Source of the DNA: Lentisphaerota bacterium
GTDB lineage: Bacteria > Verrucomicrobiota > Lentisphaeria > Victivallales > Victivallaceae
Length of the DNA: 64,000 bases
Reading direction: 5' to 3'
NCBI GenBank assembly: GCA_015061685.1
Contig: SUWD01000005.1
Span: 81,818-145,817, forward strand
The notes beneath the pieces were generated by a model. That model did no database searches. It was not told the origin of the DNA and was given only the letters and a program-made list of their open reading frames with translations. Below, in pieces: positions 44,701-53,697 of the stretch; positions within the stretch are counted from its first letter, which is position 1; each line of letters opens with the position of its first letter. The position numbers were made by a program, and so were the translations under genes.

Positions 44701-45285
44701 AAGGTCGATCAAAAGCGGATTGACCTCTTTTTCTTCGGGCATATTGTGATCCATCAGCTCGATGAAAAAGTTCTCCGGGCCGAAAATTTCCAGATAATCG
44801 TCCAGTGATTTATCCGCTCCGGCGATGTCTCCGACCGAAAGTTTACGGGGAATCTCCCCGGCAATACATGCCGAAAGAGCAATGATCCCCTCGTGATACT
44901 GGGCAAGAAGCTGTTTATCGCAGCGGGCCTTGTAATAAAATCCGCTCCGCCACGATTCACTCATTATCTTGCAAAGATTGTGATAACCTTTCTGATTCTC
45001 CGCAAGCAGAACCAAATGGAAGCCTTTGATAAAATCCACCGCCGGATTGGTATCCTGACGGGTGGTGGGAGAAACATAAGCCTCCACCCCGATGATCGGA
45101 GTGAGATTTTCAGCGGTGAGCTTCTTGTGAAACTCCTCTGTTCCCCCCATATATCCGTGATCGGTAATGGCAATGCCGGGCATTCCCATTTCTTTCGCCA
45201 TCGGGATCAGTCCGGCGGCAGTACACGCTCCGTCAAGCATACTGTAATGAGTATGCAAATGCAGATGTACGAAATCCGTTGCCAT
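41710..45285 (-). CDS. dnaE: DNA polymerase III alpha subunit
   Basis: This 1191-aa replicative polymerase begins with the PHP domain ([25 protein letters not shown]). The polymerase catalytic aspartates are in [16 protein letters not shown], and further conserved segments are [28 protein letters not shown] and [27 protein letters not shown]. A helix-hairpin-helix and OB fold follow, and the length is typical of DnaE1. It starts 17 bases after the UPF0210 gene. The PHP residues look intact, so a metal-dependent proofreading-type site may be kept. Confidence 0.98.
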   Translation of the reverse strand: [1191 protein letters not shown]

Positions 45286-45302
45286 ATCCGTTGTACCTTA
45301 TC

Positions 45303-46658
45303 TTAATTTTTCAAGCTCTGAAGCGGTGCCGGGATCCTGCCGCCGCGGTTGATCATCACCGCCGGAGAGTAGGGGGAAACCGGAATCACCGGAGCTTCGC
45401 CTAAAAGTCCTCCGAAACAGATCATATCCCCGGCCTTGCCTGCCGGAATCAAGCGGACGGCAGTAGTTTTGGTATTGACCACACCGATAGCGATCTCATC
45501 GGCGATAATGCCGGAAATAACTTCCGCACCGGTATCTCCGGGAATGGCGATCATGTCCAATCCCACGGAACACACCGCCGTCATCGCTTCAAGTTTGTCC
45601 AGAGTCAAAGCTCCGCATCTGGCAGCCTCGATCATACCGGCATCCTCCGACACCGGAATAAATGCTCCGGAAAGACCTCCGACGTGGCTGGATGCCATTA
45701 CGCCGCCTTTTTTCACAGCATCATTGAGCATGGCAAGTGCCGCTGTCGTACCGTGACAGCCGCATTTTTCCAAACCGATGGATTCCAGAATGTACGCCAC
45801 TGAATCCCCGATCGCCGGAGTCGGTGCAAGTGAAAGATCGACAATGCCGAAAGGCACATTGAGTCTTTCGCTGGCAAGTTTCGCCACCAGCTGCCCCACC
45901 CGGGTGATCTTGAATGCAGTGCGTTTGATCGTTTCGGCAATTTCAGTAAGATTGCATTCCGTACCGGCACGGCGGATGGCTGAAGCGACCACTCCCGGCC
46001 CGGAAACACCGACATTGATCACCGTTTCCGGCTCTCCCATGCCGTGAAATGCTCCTGCCATAAAGGGATTGTCTTCCGGGACGTTGGCAAAAACCACCAG
46101 CTTGGCACAGCCGATAGCGGAATTATCCGCCGTAAGATCGGCAGTTTCCCGGATTACTTTGCCCATCAACGCCACGGCATCCATATTGATCCCGGCCTTG
46201 GTGGAGGCGACGTTGACCGATGAACACAACCTCTGCGTCGTTGCCAGAGCTTCCGGAATAGCGGAAATAAGCGTCCGGCTGCCATTGGAAAATCCTTTCT
46301 GCACCAATGCACTGTAACCGCCGATGAAATTGATCCCCAATTCCACTGCGGCACGGTCAAGAGTACGGGCGATATTCAATGCTCCATCCCGGGATATCCC
46401 GCCGCACATCAATGCTATCGGCGTAACTGAAACCCGTTTATTAATAATGGGAATACCATACTCTTTCTCAATATCCGCACCGGTCTGAACCAGATTGCGG
46501 GCATGATACATGATCTTGTCGTAGATTTTGGTGCAGAGGCGTTTTTCATCGTCGCACTGGCAGTCAAAGAGTGAAATACCCATAGTTATCGTACGGATAT
46601 CCAGACACTCCTCCCGGATCATATTGATCGTTTCAAAAATATCATTGCGGTTGGGCAT
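45303..46658 (-). CDS. UPF0210 (PFL-like, DUF711) family protein
   Basis: This 451-aa protein belongs to the DUF711/UPF0210 family, which structurally resembles formate-lyase-type barrels but has no established activity. Segments such as [48 protein letters not shown] and [20 protein letters not shown] are typical. It follows the ACT-domain gene by 14 bases; the UPF0237-UPF0210 pair is widely conserved, suggesting that the ACT protein senses an amino acid for it. Confidence 0.9.
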   Translation of the reverse strand: MPNRNDIFETINMIREECLDIRTITMGISLFDCQCDDEKRLCTKIYDKIMYHARNLVQTGADIEKEYGIPIINKRVSVTPIALMCGGISRDGALNIARTLDRAAVELGINFIGGYSALVQKGFSNGSRTLISAIPEALATTQRLCSSVNVASTKAGINMDAVALMGKVIRETADLTADNSAIGCAKLVVFANVPEDNPFMAGAFHGMGEPETVINVGVSGPGVVASAIRRAGTECNLTEIAETIKRTAFKITRVGQLVAKLASERLNVPFGIVDLSLAPTPAIGDSVAYILESIGLEKCGCHGTTAALAMLNDAVKKGGVMASSHVGGLSGAFIPVSEDAGMIEAARCGALTLDKLEAMTAVCSVGLDMIAIPGDTGAEVISGIIADEIAIGVVNTKTTAVRLIPAGKAGDMICFGGLLGEAPVIPVSPYSPAVMINRGGRIPAPLQSLKN

Positions 46659-46672
46659 GGGACTAATCTCCT

Positions 46673-46942
46673 TCAGATCCGGTGCATGGCATTGAAAATA
46701 TCTTCGTGCATGGTGTGGATTTCCAGATGATTCTCTTTGCCAAGCTCACTCATGCGATCAACAAAAGTGGAAAATGGCGTATTTATACCATTGATCTCCA
46801 CCAGCATTATCATGGAAAAATATTCCTGAAGCACCGTTTGAGAGATATCGACGATATTGACCCCGAATTCGGCACAAACGGTACTGACTTTGGCAATAAT
46901 TCCCACGGCATCACATCCGGTAACACTGATAACTGCTTTCAT
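46673..46942 (-). CDS. UPF0237 ACT-domain protein
   Basis: This 89-aa protein is a single ACT domain ([48 protein letters not shown]). It is a small-molecule, usually amino-acid, binding fold related to GcvR. It is co-transcribed with the UPF0210 gene, its usual partner. The ligand is unknown. Confidence 0.9.
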   Translation of the reverse strand: MKAVISVTGCDAVGIIAKVSTVCAEFGVNIVDISQTVLQEYFSMIMLVEINGINTPFSTFVDRMSELGKENHLEIHTMHEDIFNAMHRI

Positions 46943-47016
46943 ACCCCTGAAAACCTCATTTTTAATTATTGTTTCAATTTAAAAGTCTGCTTTAATATAA
47001 CACACTCTCACGCTTT

Positions 47017-48417
47017 TTACAAGGTCAGAGAAGAAGCAAACATGCTTAAAGAATTATCCCTTGCTCCCATGATAACCACAACATCCCCCGGTGCGGCATT
47101 ATCCGAAACAAATTCTTTCACCGCCTCCCGGTCAGGCAGGCAGAGAAATCTCTCCGGCAAAGCCGATTTCCCCTGCCAGGAAACACATACATCCGCCGAA
47201 TGAGGCGAGAAACTGGATGTGCCTCCGGCATAAAACGGCTCAAGCAGAATAAAACGGTCTTCCGGCAGCAGGAAATTTTCCAGCAATTCAAAAAGAGCCT
47301 GCTCCATAAAGCCGAAAGGTTTATATCCGTGCGGCTGGAATACGGCGATCAATCTGCCGTTTCCTCCGTTGCACTTTTCCCTCATACCGGTCAGACAGGA
47401 GATGATCTTTTCCGGATTGTGGGCATAATCATCGTAAACCATCGCCCCCTGCGGTGTGGTTCCGGCAAAATCATTTCTCCGCCACACCCCGTCAAAGTAC
47501 TTCAAAGCATCAAGCACTGCGGCATCGTCAAATCCCAGCATCCCGGTCAATGCCCGGATCGCCAGAGCATTGAGGGCGGCATGTCTGCCGGGGACGGGCA
47601 ATTCGACACTTTTACCGTCTCCGAAGACCGCTTTGCTCTTTTCTCCGGGCAGATATTCAGCAAGAGCATATTCCGGAGCAGAAGCACCACCGGCATCGTC
47701 AAATATCCGCACCTCCAATCCGGCAGGAAAACGGTAATCCAATGCTTCGGCGACCTGCCGGGAGAGTACCGCACCACAGCGGATATTCCGCAGAAATCCA
47801 CCGAATACCCGGGCAAGCTCATCCCGGTCATAGTGATCGGTCCCGATATTGAGGACCAGTGCATAATCCGCACCGTAACTTAAAAGACTTTTATCGCTCT
47901 CATCAGCTTCAAAAACCAGAAATCTGCCGTTGCCGCTGCGGAAATTACCGGCATTATCCGCCCTGCGGTAACGCTTGGACAATGCCCCGTTTATCATCAG
48001 CGGATCTCCGCCGAGACGCTCCAATACTTCGGTAATGCAGGCGGTTACAGAACTTTTGCCGCAGCTGCCGCTTACCGCAATGGAAATTTTGTTGAATTCA
48101 TCCAGCAGCAGACGGAGAAATTCCGAGCGGTGCATGTGCCTGATATCCTTCGCCGCAACCAGATCCGGATTGTCACTTTCCACTGCCGTACTGTAAACCA
48201 GCAGATCCGGCAAATTCTCACCGGAAGCAAAACGTGAACCATCCTGCGGATAAATGGCTATACCCTGTGCTTTCAATGCTCCGATGAGCGGAGCGTTTTC
48301 CGGTTGTTCCGCACCACGGTCACTGCCGGACACTTCCCAGCCGCATGCCGCCGCCCCCGCCGCCAAAGCACTCATCCCGATACCGCCGATACCGGCGAAA
48401 TGGACACTTTTCATCAA
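47017..48417 (-). CDS. murC: UDP-N-acetylmuramate-alanine ligase
   Basis: This 466-aa cytosolic Mur ligase adds L-alanine to UDP-MurNAc. It has the Rossmann start HFAGIGGIGMSALA, the LVYSTAVESDNP motif, the ADESDKSLL segment with the catalytic Glu region, NIGTDHYDRDE and MVYDDYAHNPEK in the C-terminal domain. An oddity is the ATP-binding P-loop, which reads GSCGKSS (residues 117-123) instead of the near-universal GTHGKTT. The Lys and following hydroxyl residues are kept. It is separated from other cell-wall genes. Mpl or another MurC-like ligase is possible, but MurC is the best fit. Confidence 0.85.
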   Translation of the reverse strand: MMKSVHFAGIGGIGMSALAAGAAACGWEVSGSDRGAEQPENAPLIGALKAQGIAIYPQDGSRFASGENLPDLLVYSTAVESDNPDLVAAKDIRHMHRSEFLRLLLDEFNKISIAVSGSCGKSSVTACITEVLERLGGDPLMINGALSKRYRRADNAGNFRSGNGRFLVFEADESDKSLLSYGADYALVLNIGTDHYDRDELARVFGGFLRNIRCGAVLSRQVAEALDYRFPAGLEVRIFDDAGGASAPEYALAEYLPGEKSKAVFGDGKSVELPVPGRHAALNALAIRALTGMLGFDDAAVLDALKYFDGVWRRNDFAGTTPQGAMVYDDYAHNPEKIISCLTGMREKCNGGNGRLIAVFQPHGYKPFGFMEQALFELLENFLLPEDRFILLEPFYAGGTSSFSPHSADVCVSWQGKSALPERFLCLPDREAVKEFVSDNAAPGDVVVIMGARDNSLSMFASSLTL

Positions 48418-48446
48418 TTTTTATCTCCGGAAAAGCTGTTTTTCAT

Positions 48447-48475
48447 TTGCATTAATACTCTTTTCATACTATACT
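48447..48475 (+). promoter_or_regulatory. Promoter for the PP2C phosphatase gene
   Basis: TTGCAT (48447-48452) and TATACT (48470-48475) are 17 bases apart, in the divergent gap between murC and the phosphatase gene. The start would be near 48482. Confidence 0.6.
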
Positions 48476-48509
48476 AAACAAACGACGATTTTTCAAGAGA
48501 TTTTTTACA

Positions 48510-49235
48510 ATGAATATCACTTTTGCCGGAGAAAGCAACATCGGTACGGTGCGGCATCACAACGAGGATAATTTCCTCATCTGCAATCCGCCGGGACAGG
48601 AGGCGGCTGTTGCCATGGTCGCTGACGGCATCGGCGGCCACAGCCGGGGCGAAGTGGCAAGTTACATCTGCTGCTCGGAGATGCTCGCCGCCGCAAGGAA
48701 AACCGACTGCCGCAAATGGGACAAGGATTTCCTTTTAACTACTCTGGAAAAGATCAACCGCAGGATATTTGAATTCAACTTCCGCGGACAGCGTCTGCGT
48801 CCGATGGGATGTACCGTGGTTGCCGCGATCTTTTCTCCGGAAAAAATTCTTTATGCCCATGCCGGAGACAGCCGTTTCTATGAATTTTTCCGGGAGGAGG
48901 GCAAAACTCCTCTGCGGCAGCTGACCACCGATCACCGCCCGGAAAACTTCAAAGAACTGCAGGAGGAATTTTTCCGCCATACCAGTTTGATCTCCAATGC
49001 CGTCGGCACCGCAGAAAATCCCGACTTCGAATACGGAGAAACAGAGAGAAAAAAAGGAGCAAAATACCTGCTCTGTTCCGATGGACTTTACAATCACCTG
49101 CCGATCCAAATGCTCACCGGGATCATCGGCAGCGATCTTACCCCCAAACAAATCGCCGGTCAGCTCGTAAGAAATGCCATGCTTGCCGGAGAAAAAGACA
49201 ATATCACCGTAATCTGTGCCGCAGAAAACAATTAA
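48510..49235 (+). CDS. PP2C-type serine/threonine phosphatase
   Basis: This 241-aa metal-dependent phosphatase has the motifs GTVRHHNEDNF, MVADGIGGHSRGEVAS (metal Asp), HAGDSRFY, LLCSDGLYNHL and EKDNITVI. These are the ordered blocks of bacterial PrpC/Stp-type enzymes. No Ser/Thr kinase gene is adjacent. The ribosome site is weak; a promoter lies just upstream. The ABC gene follows 13 bases later. Confidence 0.93.
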   Translation: MNITFAGESNIGTVRHHNEDNFLICNPPGQEAAVAMVADGIGGHSRGEVASYICCSEMLAAARKTDCRKWDKDFLLTTLEKINRRIFEFNFRGQRLRPMGCTVVAAIFSPEKILYAHAGDSRFYEFFREEGKTPLRQLTTDHRPENFKELQEEFFRHTSLISNAVGTAENPDFEYGETERKKGAKYLLCSDGLYNHLPIQMLTGIIGSDLTPKQIAGQLVRNAMLAGEKDNITVICAAENN

Positions 49236-49248
49236 AGGATAAATCATC

Positions 49249-50208
49249 ATGCACCTGCTCGAAGTAAAAAACCTTTCCGTCCGTTATCCGGTGCGTACGC
49301 CATTGTTTCACAAACAGCGTTATCTCAAGGCGGTAAACGATGTATCATTCACCCTCGACCGGGGGGAAATCATCGGATTGGTCGGAGAGTCAGGCTGCGG
49401 CAAAAGTACATTGGGCAAAGCCCTCGTCCGGCTGGAAGATCCGTGTGACGGTGAGATACTGCTGCACGGCAAAGATCTTGCCCATGCCAAAGGTGCAGTT
49501 CTGCGGGATCTGCGGAAACACTTCCAGATGATCTTTCAGGACCCTTACGGTTCGCTCAACCCCCGATTGAGCATTTTCACCACGCTGGATGAGGTTATTT
49601 CCCTGCATGAAAAAACTCCTCTGGAAGCCCGGAGGAAAAAGGCAGCTGAATTGCTCACTTCCGTAGGTCTCACCCCGGAAGCCCTCGACCGTTATCCGCA
49701 TCAATTCTCCGGCGGTCAGCGGCAGCGTATCGGCATTGCCAGAGCTTTGGCATCCGATCCGGATTTCATCGTCGCCGATGAACCGGTTTCCGCCTTGGAT
49801 GTCAGCGTGCAGGCCTCAATTGTCAATCTCTTGCAGGATATCCGGCAGAAAAGCGGTACTGCCTTTTTATTCATCGCTCACGATCTGGCGGTGGTCGAAC
49901 ACATTTCCAGCCGTATCATGGTCATGTATCTGGGCAATATCGTCGAATCCGCCCCGGCAAATGAATTGGTAAACTCCCCCCGGCACCCTTATACGGAAGC
50001 TCTGCTCTCCGCTGTACCGACTGCCGGAGAAGGACTGAAGAAACGCATTATGCTTACCGGAGACGTGCCTTCACCGCTCAATCCTCCGGCAGGATGTCCA
50101 TTCCATGAACGCTGTCCTTATGCTTCAACGAGATGCCGGGTGGAAAAACCGCAGCTTGTCCCGGATAAGGATGGATCAAGAAGCTGTGCCTGTTTCTTTC
50201 CCCGCTGA
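49249..50208 (+). CDS. Oligopeptide/dipeptide ABC transporter ATP-binding protein (OppF/DppF type)
   Basis: This 319-aa ATPase has Walker A GESGCGKST, the signature FSGGQRQRIGIARAL, Walker B FIVADEPVSALD and the switch His in FIAHDLAVVEH. The C-terminal extension GCPFHERCPYASTRCRVEKPQL is the cysteine motif of oligopeptide-type ATPases. It is solitary here: no partner ATPase, permease or binding protein is next to it. It converges with radC, leaving 3 bases between the stop codons. Confidence 0.92.
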   Translation: MHLLEVKNLSVRYPVRTPLFHKQRYLKAVNDVSFTLDRGEIIGLVGESGCGKSTLGKALVRLEDPCDGEILLHGKDLAHAKGAVLRDLRKHFQMIFQDPYGSLNPRLSIFTTLDEVISLHEKTPLEARRKKAAELLTSVGLTPEALDRYPHQFSGGQRQRIGIARALASDPDFIVADEPVSALDVSVQASIVNLLQDIRQKSGTAFLFIAHDLAVVEHISSRIMVMYLGNIVESAPANELVNSPRHPYTEALLSAVPTAGEGLKKRIMLTGDVPSPLNPPAGCPFHERCPYASTRCRVEKPQLVPDKDGSRSCACFFPR

Positions 50209-50211
50209 CGC

Positions 50212-50889
50212 TCAATAGTTGTTTTTACCGATCTTCATGATCGAACAGCAATTTTCCCCGCTTACGATGAAGTGATCCAGCAGAGATATGCCGATTTTGG
50301 CAAGCAGACTTTTCAACTCGACAGTATTTATAACATCATCCCGGGACGGCAGGAAATTGCCGCTCGGATGATTATGGGCTATGATCACGTTACGGACATC
50401 CCGGCAGCAGAGGATCTTGAAAATCAAATCCGTGGCAGAAACTTTCAACGCCCCTGCTCCACCGGGAAAATTTAAAACATCCAGCAACCGGAAATTCCGG
50501 TCAAGCAGCAAAAGCCGCAACTCCTCACTGCGGCATCCACGGAAATTGATTTTAAGGAAATTCTGCAATTTATCCGTTTCAACCAGACAAATCCCCTCCC
50601 GTAAAGAGCGGGACATCAATTCCACTCCGATACCCGGGATCAGTTTCAATAAAATTGCCGCAGACTCTCCGATACCTTTGGTCAACATCAGTTGTTCAAT
50701 ATCTGCCGCAAAGACTGCTTCCAGCGAACCGAAACGCCGGATCAACTCTTTAGCAAGCGGTTTGGTATCCTTGCGGGGTATTGCATAAAACAGGAGTAAT
50801 TCAAGAAATTCATGCTCACACAATCCACTCCGTCCGACCTGCAGAAACCTCTTCTTCAAACGAACTCTGTGTCCTTCATTCTCGTTCAT
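50212..50889 (-). CDS. radC: RadC family JAB-domain protein
   Basis: This 225-aa protein has an N-terminal helix-hairpin-helix (TKGIGESAAILLKLIPGIG) and a C-terminal JAB/JAMM domain with the zinc motif HNHPSGNFLPSRDD followed by LLDHFIVSG. The fold implies a metalloprotease-like domain; the cellular role of RadC is unsettled and not required for repair. It is the last gene of the minus-strand run from Gfo/Idh. The start at 50889 is 15 bases after the sensor kinase stop. Confidence 0.92.
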   Translation of the reverse strand: MNENEGHRVRLKKRFLQVGRSGLCEHEFLELLLFYAIPRKDTKPLAKELIRRFGSLEAVFAADIEQLMLTKGIGESAAILLKLIPGIGVELMSRSLREGICLVETDKLQNFLKINFRGCRSEELRLLLLDRNFRLLDVLNFPGGAGALKVSATDLIFKILCCRDVRNVIIAHNHPSGNFLPSRDDVINTVELKSLLAKIGISLLDHFIVSGENCCSIMKIGKNNY

Positions 50890-50904
50890 AATTCAATTAT
50901 TCAA

Positions 50905-52785
50905 TCAAATAACTTGCGGAAAAAAGAAACAAAAAAGTGTCCCCCGGCCGGGAGAGCTGTCCAGCTGGATCCACCCCCGGTGATGAGTTACCGTACCATA
51001 AACCATCGCCAATCCCATTCCCGTACCGGAACCGACCGGTTTGGTGGTAAAGAAAGGCTCGAAAATCTTTTTCTTCGTCTCCTCATCCATGCCGCTGCCG
51101 TTGTCCTGCACGGAAAAATAGACAAATTTCAGAGCATTTTCCTCCGGATATTCAGGAGGTTTCTGCATTTTCAGAGGGGCATTTTCTCCATATCCGGCAC
51201 TCAAGGTGATAACTCTCTCTCCGTTGTTTCCGGCAGTGGCATCCAACGCATTGATAAGCAGATTGAGGATCACCTGCTGCATCTGCACCATATCACCTTT
51301 GATCATCAACTCTTTTTCCGGTATTTCGCAACGCAACTCCACCCCTCTGGTGCGAAATGGATCAAGCAGACCGGTACATTCATTGAGCAGTTTACCCAGA
51401 TTTATATCCACGACATTGTACTTGCCTTTACGGGCAAATCCCAATAATTGTGAGGTCAATTTACCGGCTTTTTCGGCAATTGAAGAGATATTTTTCAAAT
51501 GATTGGAAACTTTTTCCGGATCTCCGGTATAGAGCATCCCGGCAACATCGGCATGTCCCATTATCGCATGGATACAGTTATTGAAGTCATGGGCGATACC
51601 GCCGGCAAGCACTCCGAGAGATTCCATACGCTGAGAGTGCATGAGCTGTTCGGTAAGCTCCTCTTTTTCTCTGGCAAGTTTTATTTCTCCGGAAATATCT
51701 CTGGCGACCAGCACCAAAAGCAGTTGTTTTTTCAACCGCACCGGAGAAAGAGAGGCGGCGATGTGCTTTTCCTCCCCCCCGCAATCAATGGTACAAATAA
51801 AACTCTGCGGTTCTTCCTTTGCCTTATTCAAATCATACTCACCGGAAGAGAGATGAAGCAATGAAAAAAGATTCCTGCCGATCAGAGAATCCCCCCTGTG
51901 CCCGGTAAAAATCTCCCCGGCAGCAATATTCATCTCCCGGATCTCTCCTTTGGCATCGGTCATCACGATCCCTTCGGCGGTGTGCCGCAAAACAAGGTGA
52001 TAACGGTTTTCCCAGCTTACCAGATCATCCTCCAATTCCTTGACCCTGCCGTAACTGCCGAAAAAAGCAAATACAAAATCCAATGCACCGTGGTCGTTGT
52101 TGCGGAAATCCTTTTCCAGCAGCACCAGATACATGGAAAGGATCACCCCCATAAAGACCGAAATCCCCAATTCCGTAACCATCCCCTGCCACTGGAAAAG
52201 CGGCAGATTTTTGTTGATGTAAAAGAGAATAAATTCCGGCAATTCGCCAATAAGGCGGGCAAAAACCAGCGCGATGATGATCCGCAGGGTATTCTCCATC
52301 CTCCGGGGCATGGCACTGTATATCAATGGCAAACAGAAAAAGGAGAGCAGATTGCATACGGCACTTAAATTGACCGATGCCGTACCGTCAGCAAGCAGAA
52401 TATCCACCACATCCCGCAATGGCCCGGAAGGTATGACCGCACACTGGATGCGGATAAGCATCACAAAATAAATGTAAAGCAGAAAAGAACACATTATCCC
52501 CAGAAGCAGACGCTGGGCCTTAAGCACACCAAGCGAAATGTAGATCATCAGAAATGCCGCCTGCAGCGGCAAAAAAACCGCCACCTGTGCCACATTGAAT
52601 TGCCCTCCCCACGGCAATGGGGCATTGATCTCGGCAGCACTCATGAGCATACCGAAAAACATCATAGCTCCAAAGGACATCGTCACCGGAGCAACTCCGA
52701 TACGTTCACGCTGATGACACAATGCCGCCAGAATGACGAAAACGAACAGCAACTCAAGAAATGCAGTAACTATTTGCAGATTCAT
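50905..52785 (-). CDS. Multi-pass membrane sensor histidine kinase with PAS domain
   Basis: This 626-aa protein has seven to eight hydrophobic helices (about 1-225), a PAS domain (about 255-370, with [23 protein letters not shown]), a HisKA domain with phospho-accepting His399 in GGIAHDFNN, and an ATPase domain ending with [23 protein letters not shown] and [11 protein letters not shown]. The HDFNN type is common for kinases paired with sigma54-type or receiver-only partners. No response regulator is adjacent, so it is an orphan. Its helical sensor was not recognised as a named family. It lies between ispE and radC. Confidence 0.92.
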   Translation of the reverse strand: MNLQIVTAFLELLFVFVILAALCHQRERIGVAPVTMSFGAMMFFGMLMSAAEINAPLPWGGQFNVAQVAVFLPLQAAFLMIYISLGVLKAQRLLLGIMCSFLLYIYFVMLIRIQCAVIPSGPLRDVVDILLADGTASVNLSAVCNLLSFFCLPLIYSAMPRRMENTLRIIIALVFARLIGELPEFILFYINKNLPLFQWQGMVTELGISVFMGVILSMYLVLLEKDFRNNDHGALDFVFAFFGSYGRVKELEDDLVSWENRYHLVLRHTAEGIVMTDAKGEIREMNIAAGEIFTGHRGDSLIGRNLFSLLHLSSGEYDLNKAKEEPQSFICTIDCGGEEKHIAASLSPVRLKKQLLLVLVARDISGEIKLAREKEELTEQLMHSQRMESLGVLAGGIAHDFNNCIHAIMGHADVAGMLYTGDPEKVSNHLKNISSIAEKAGKLTSQLLGFARKGKYNVVDINLGKLLNECTGLLDPFRTRGVELRCEIPEKELMIKGDMVQMQQVILNLLINALDATAGNNGERVITLSAGYGENAPLKMQKPPEYPEENALKFVYFSVQDNGSGMDEETKKKIFEPFFTTKPVGSGTGMGLAMVYGTVTHHRGWIQLDSSPGRGTLFCFFFPQVI

Positions 52786-52806
52786 AAATCACTACTCCGT
52801 AAAAAT

Positions 52807-53697
52807 TTATTGCACACTTCCCGGCAAAAATATTTTCAGCATCTCAAATCCGGAATACTCCCGGCGTAATTTCTCAGCAGCCACTGCCGCACCACTGTCA
52901 AAAAGAGCAAAAAGTGATGGGCCGCTCCCGGAAACAAGCACTTTCAAAGCTCCATGATCGCACAGGCTTTTTTCCAGAAGCGTAAGCAGAGGAAATTTTT
53001 CCATCACCGTCTGAGCAAGGTCATTGCGGCAAAATTCACTCCAGTTGACTTTGCCGGAAAGAAAACTTTCTTTCATTACCGGATCATCCGCTCCGATAAG
53101 AGCTTTATCCAAATGAGTATATGCCCACTTCGCCGATACCGGGAATGCCGGATTGACGATCAATATCTGCGGCAAATCCGGAAGTTTTTCAATGATTTCG
53201 ATCTTCTCCCCGGCTCCGCTTACCCATGCCGCTTTACGGGAAAGGAAAAACGGCACATCCGCTCCAAGAGAAAATGCCATTTCCTCCAGATCAGCAGCAT
53301 TAAAAAGCTGATAATGGCGGTTGAGCAAAAGCAGAACCCCGGCGGCATCGGCACTGCCGCCGCCAAGCCCGGCGGCAAGCGGCACATTCTTTTCCAGAAT
53401 TATCCGCCAATCCGGAGTGATCTTTCCGGCTTCAGCAAATTTTTCAGCGGCACGCCAGACCAGATTGTTCCTCCCGGCAAGCTCCGGATATCCCGGAGTT
53501 TCCAGAATCATCCCGTTTTCACAGCTTTCGATGGTCAGCAGATCTCCCGGTTCATCCAGAAAAAGGAAACAACTGGAAAGATCATGCAGACCATCCGGAC
53601 GGCACCCGGTCACCTTGAGACGCAAATTTATTTTGCATCCGCAGTTGATGCTGTCACGCCATTTCCTCGGGAGACCACAGGGGGAATTCAAAGCCAT
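52807..53697 (-). CDS. ispE: 4-diphosphocytidyl-2-C-methyl-D-erythritol kinase
   Basis: This 296-aa GHMP-family kinase of the MEP isoprenoid pathway has an N-terminal CKINLRLKVTGCRPDGLHDLSS segment, the ATP loop NVPLAAGLGGGSADAAGVL and the C-terminal VLVSGSGPSLFAL glycine loop. The start is uncertain. ATG 53697 overlaps the Gfo/Idh gene by 44 bases and is preceded by AAGGAGT directly, with no spacing. A start closer to CKINL would be more normal, but no standard in-frame codon lies there except TTG 53691. Overlap of the two genes suggests coupling. Confidence 0.88.
   Translation of the reverse strand: MALNSPCGLPRKWRDSINCGCKINLRLKVTGCRPDGLHDLSSCFLFLDEPGDLLTIESCENGMILETPGYPELAGRNNLVWRAAEKFAEAGKITPDWRIILEKNVPLAAGLGGGSADAAGVLLLLNRHYQLFNAADLEEMAFSLGADVPFFLSRKAAWVSGAGEKIEIIEKLPDLPQILIVNPAFPVSAKWAYTHLDKALIGADDPVMKESFLSGKVNWSEFCRNDLAQTVMEKFPLLTLLEKSLCDHGALKVLVSGSGPSLFALFDSGAAVAAEKLRREYSGFEMLKIFLPGSVQ

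Noticed and set aside
43003..44808. 601-aa frame opposite dnaE
   Set aside because: It is the antisense shadow of a strongly coding gene; no ribosome site and no recognisable motifs.
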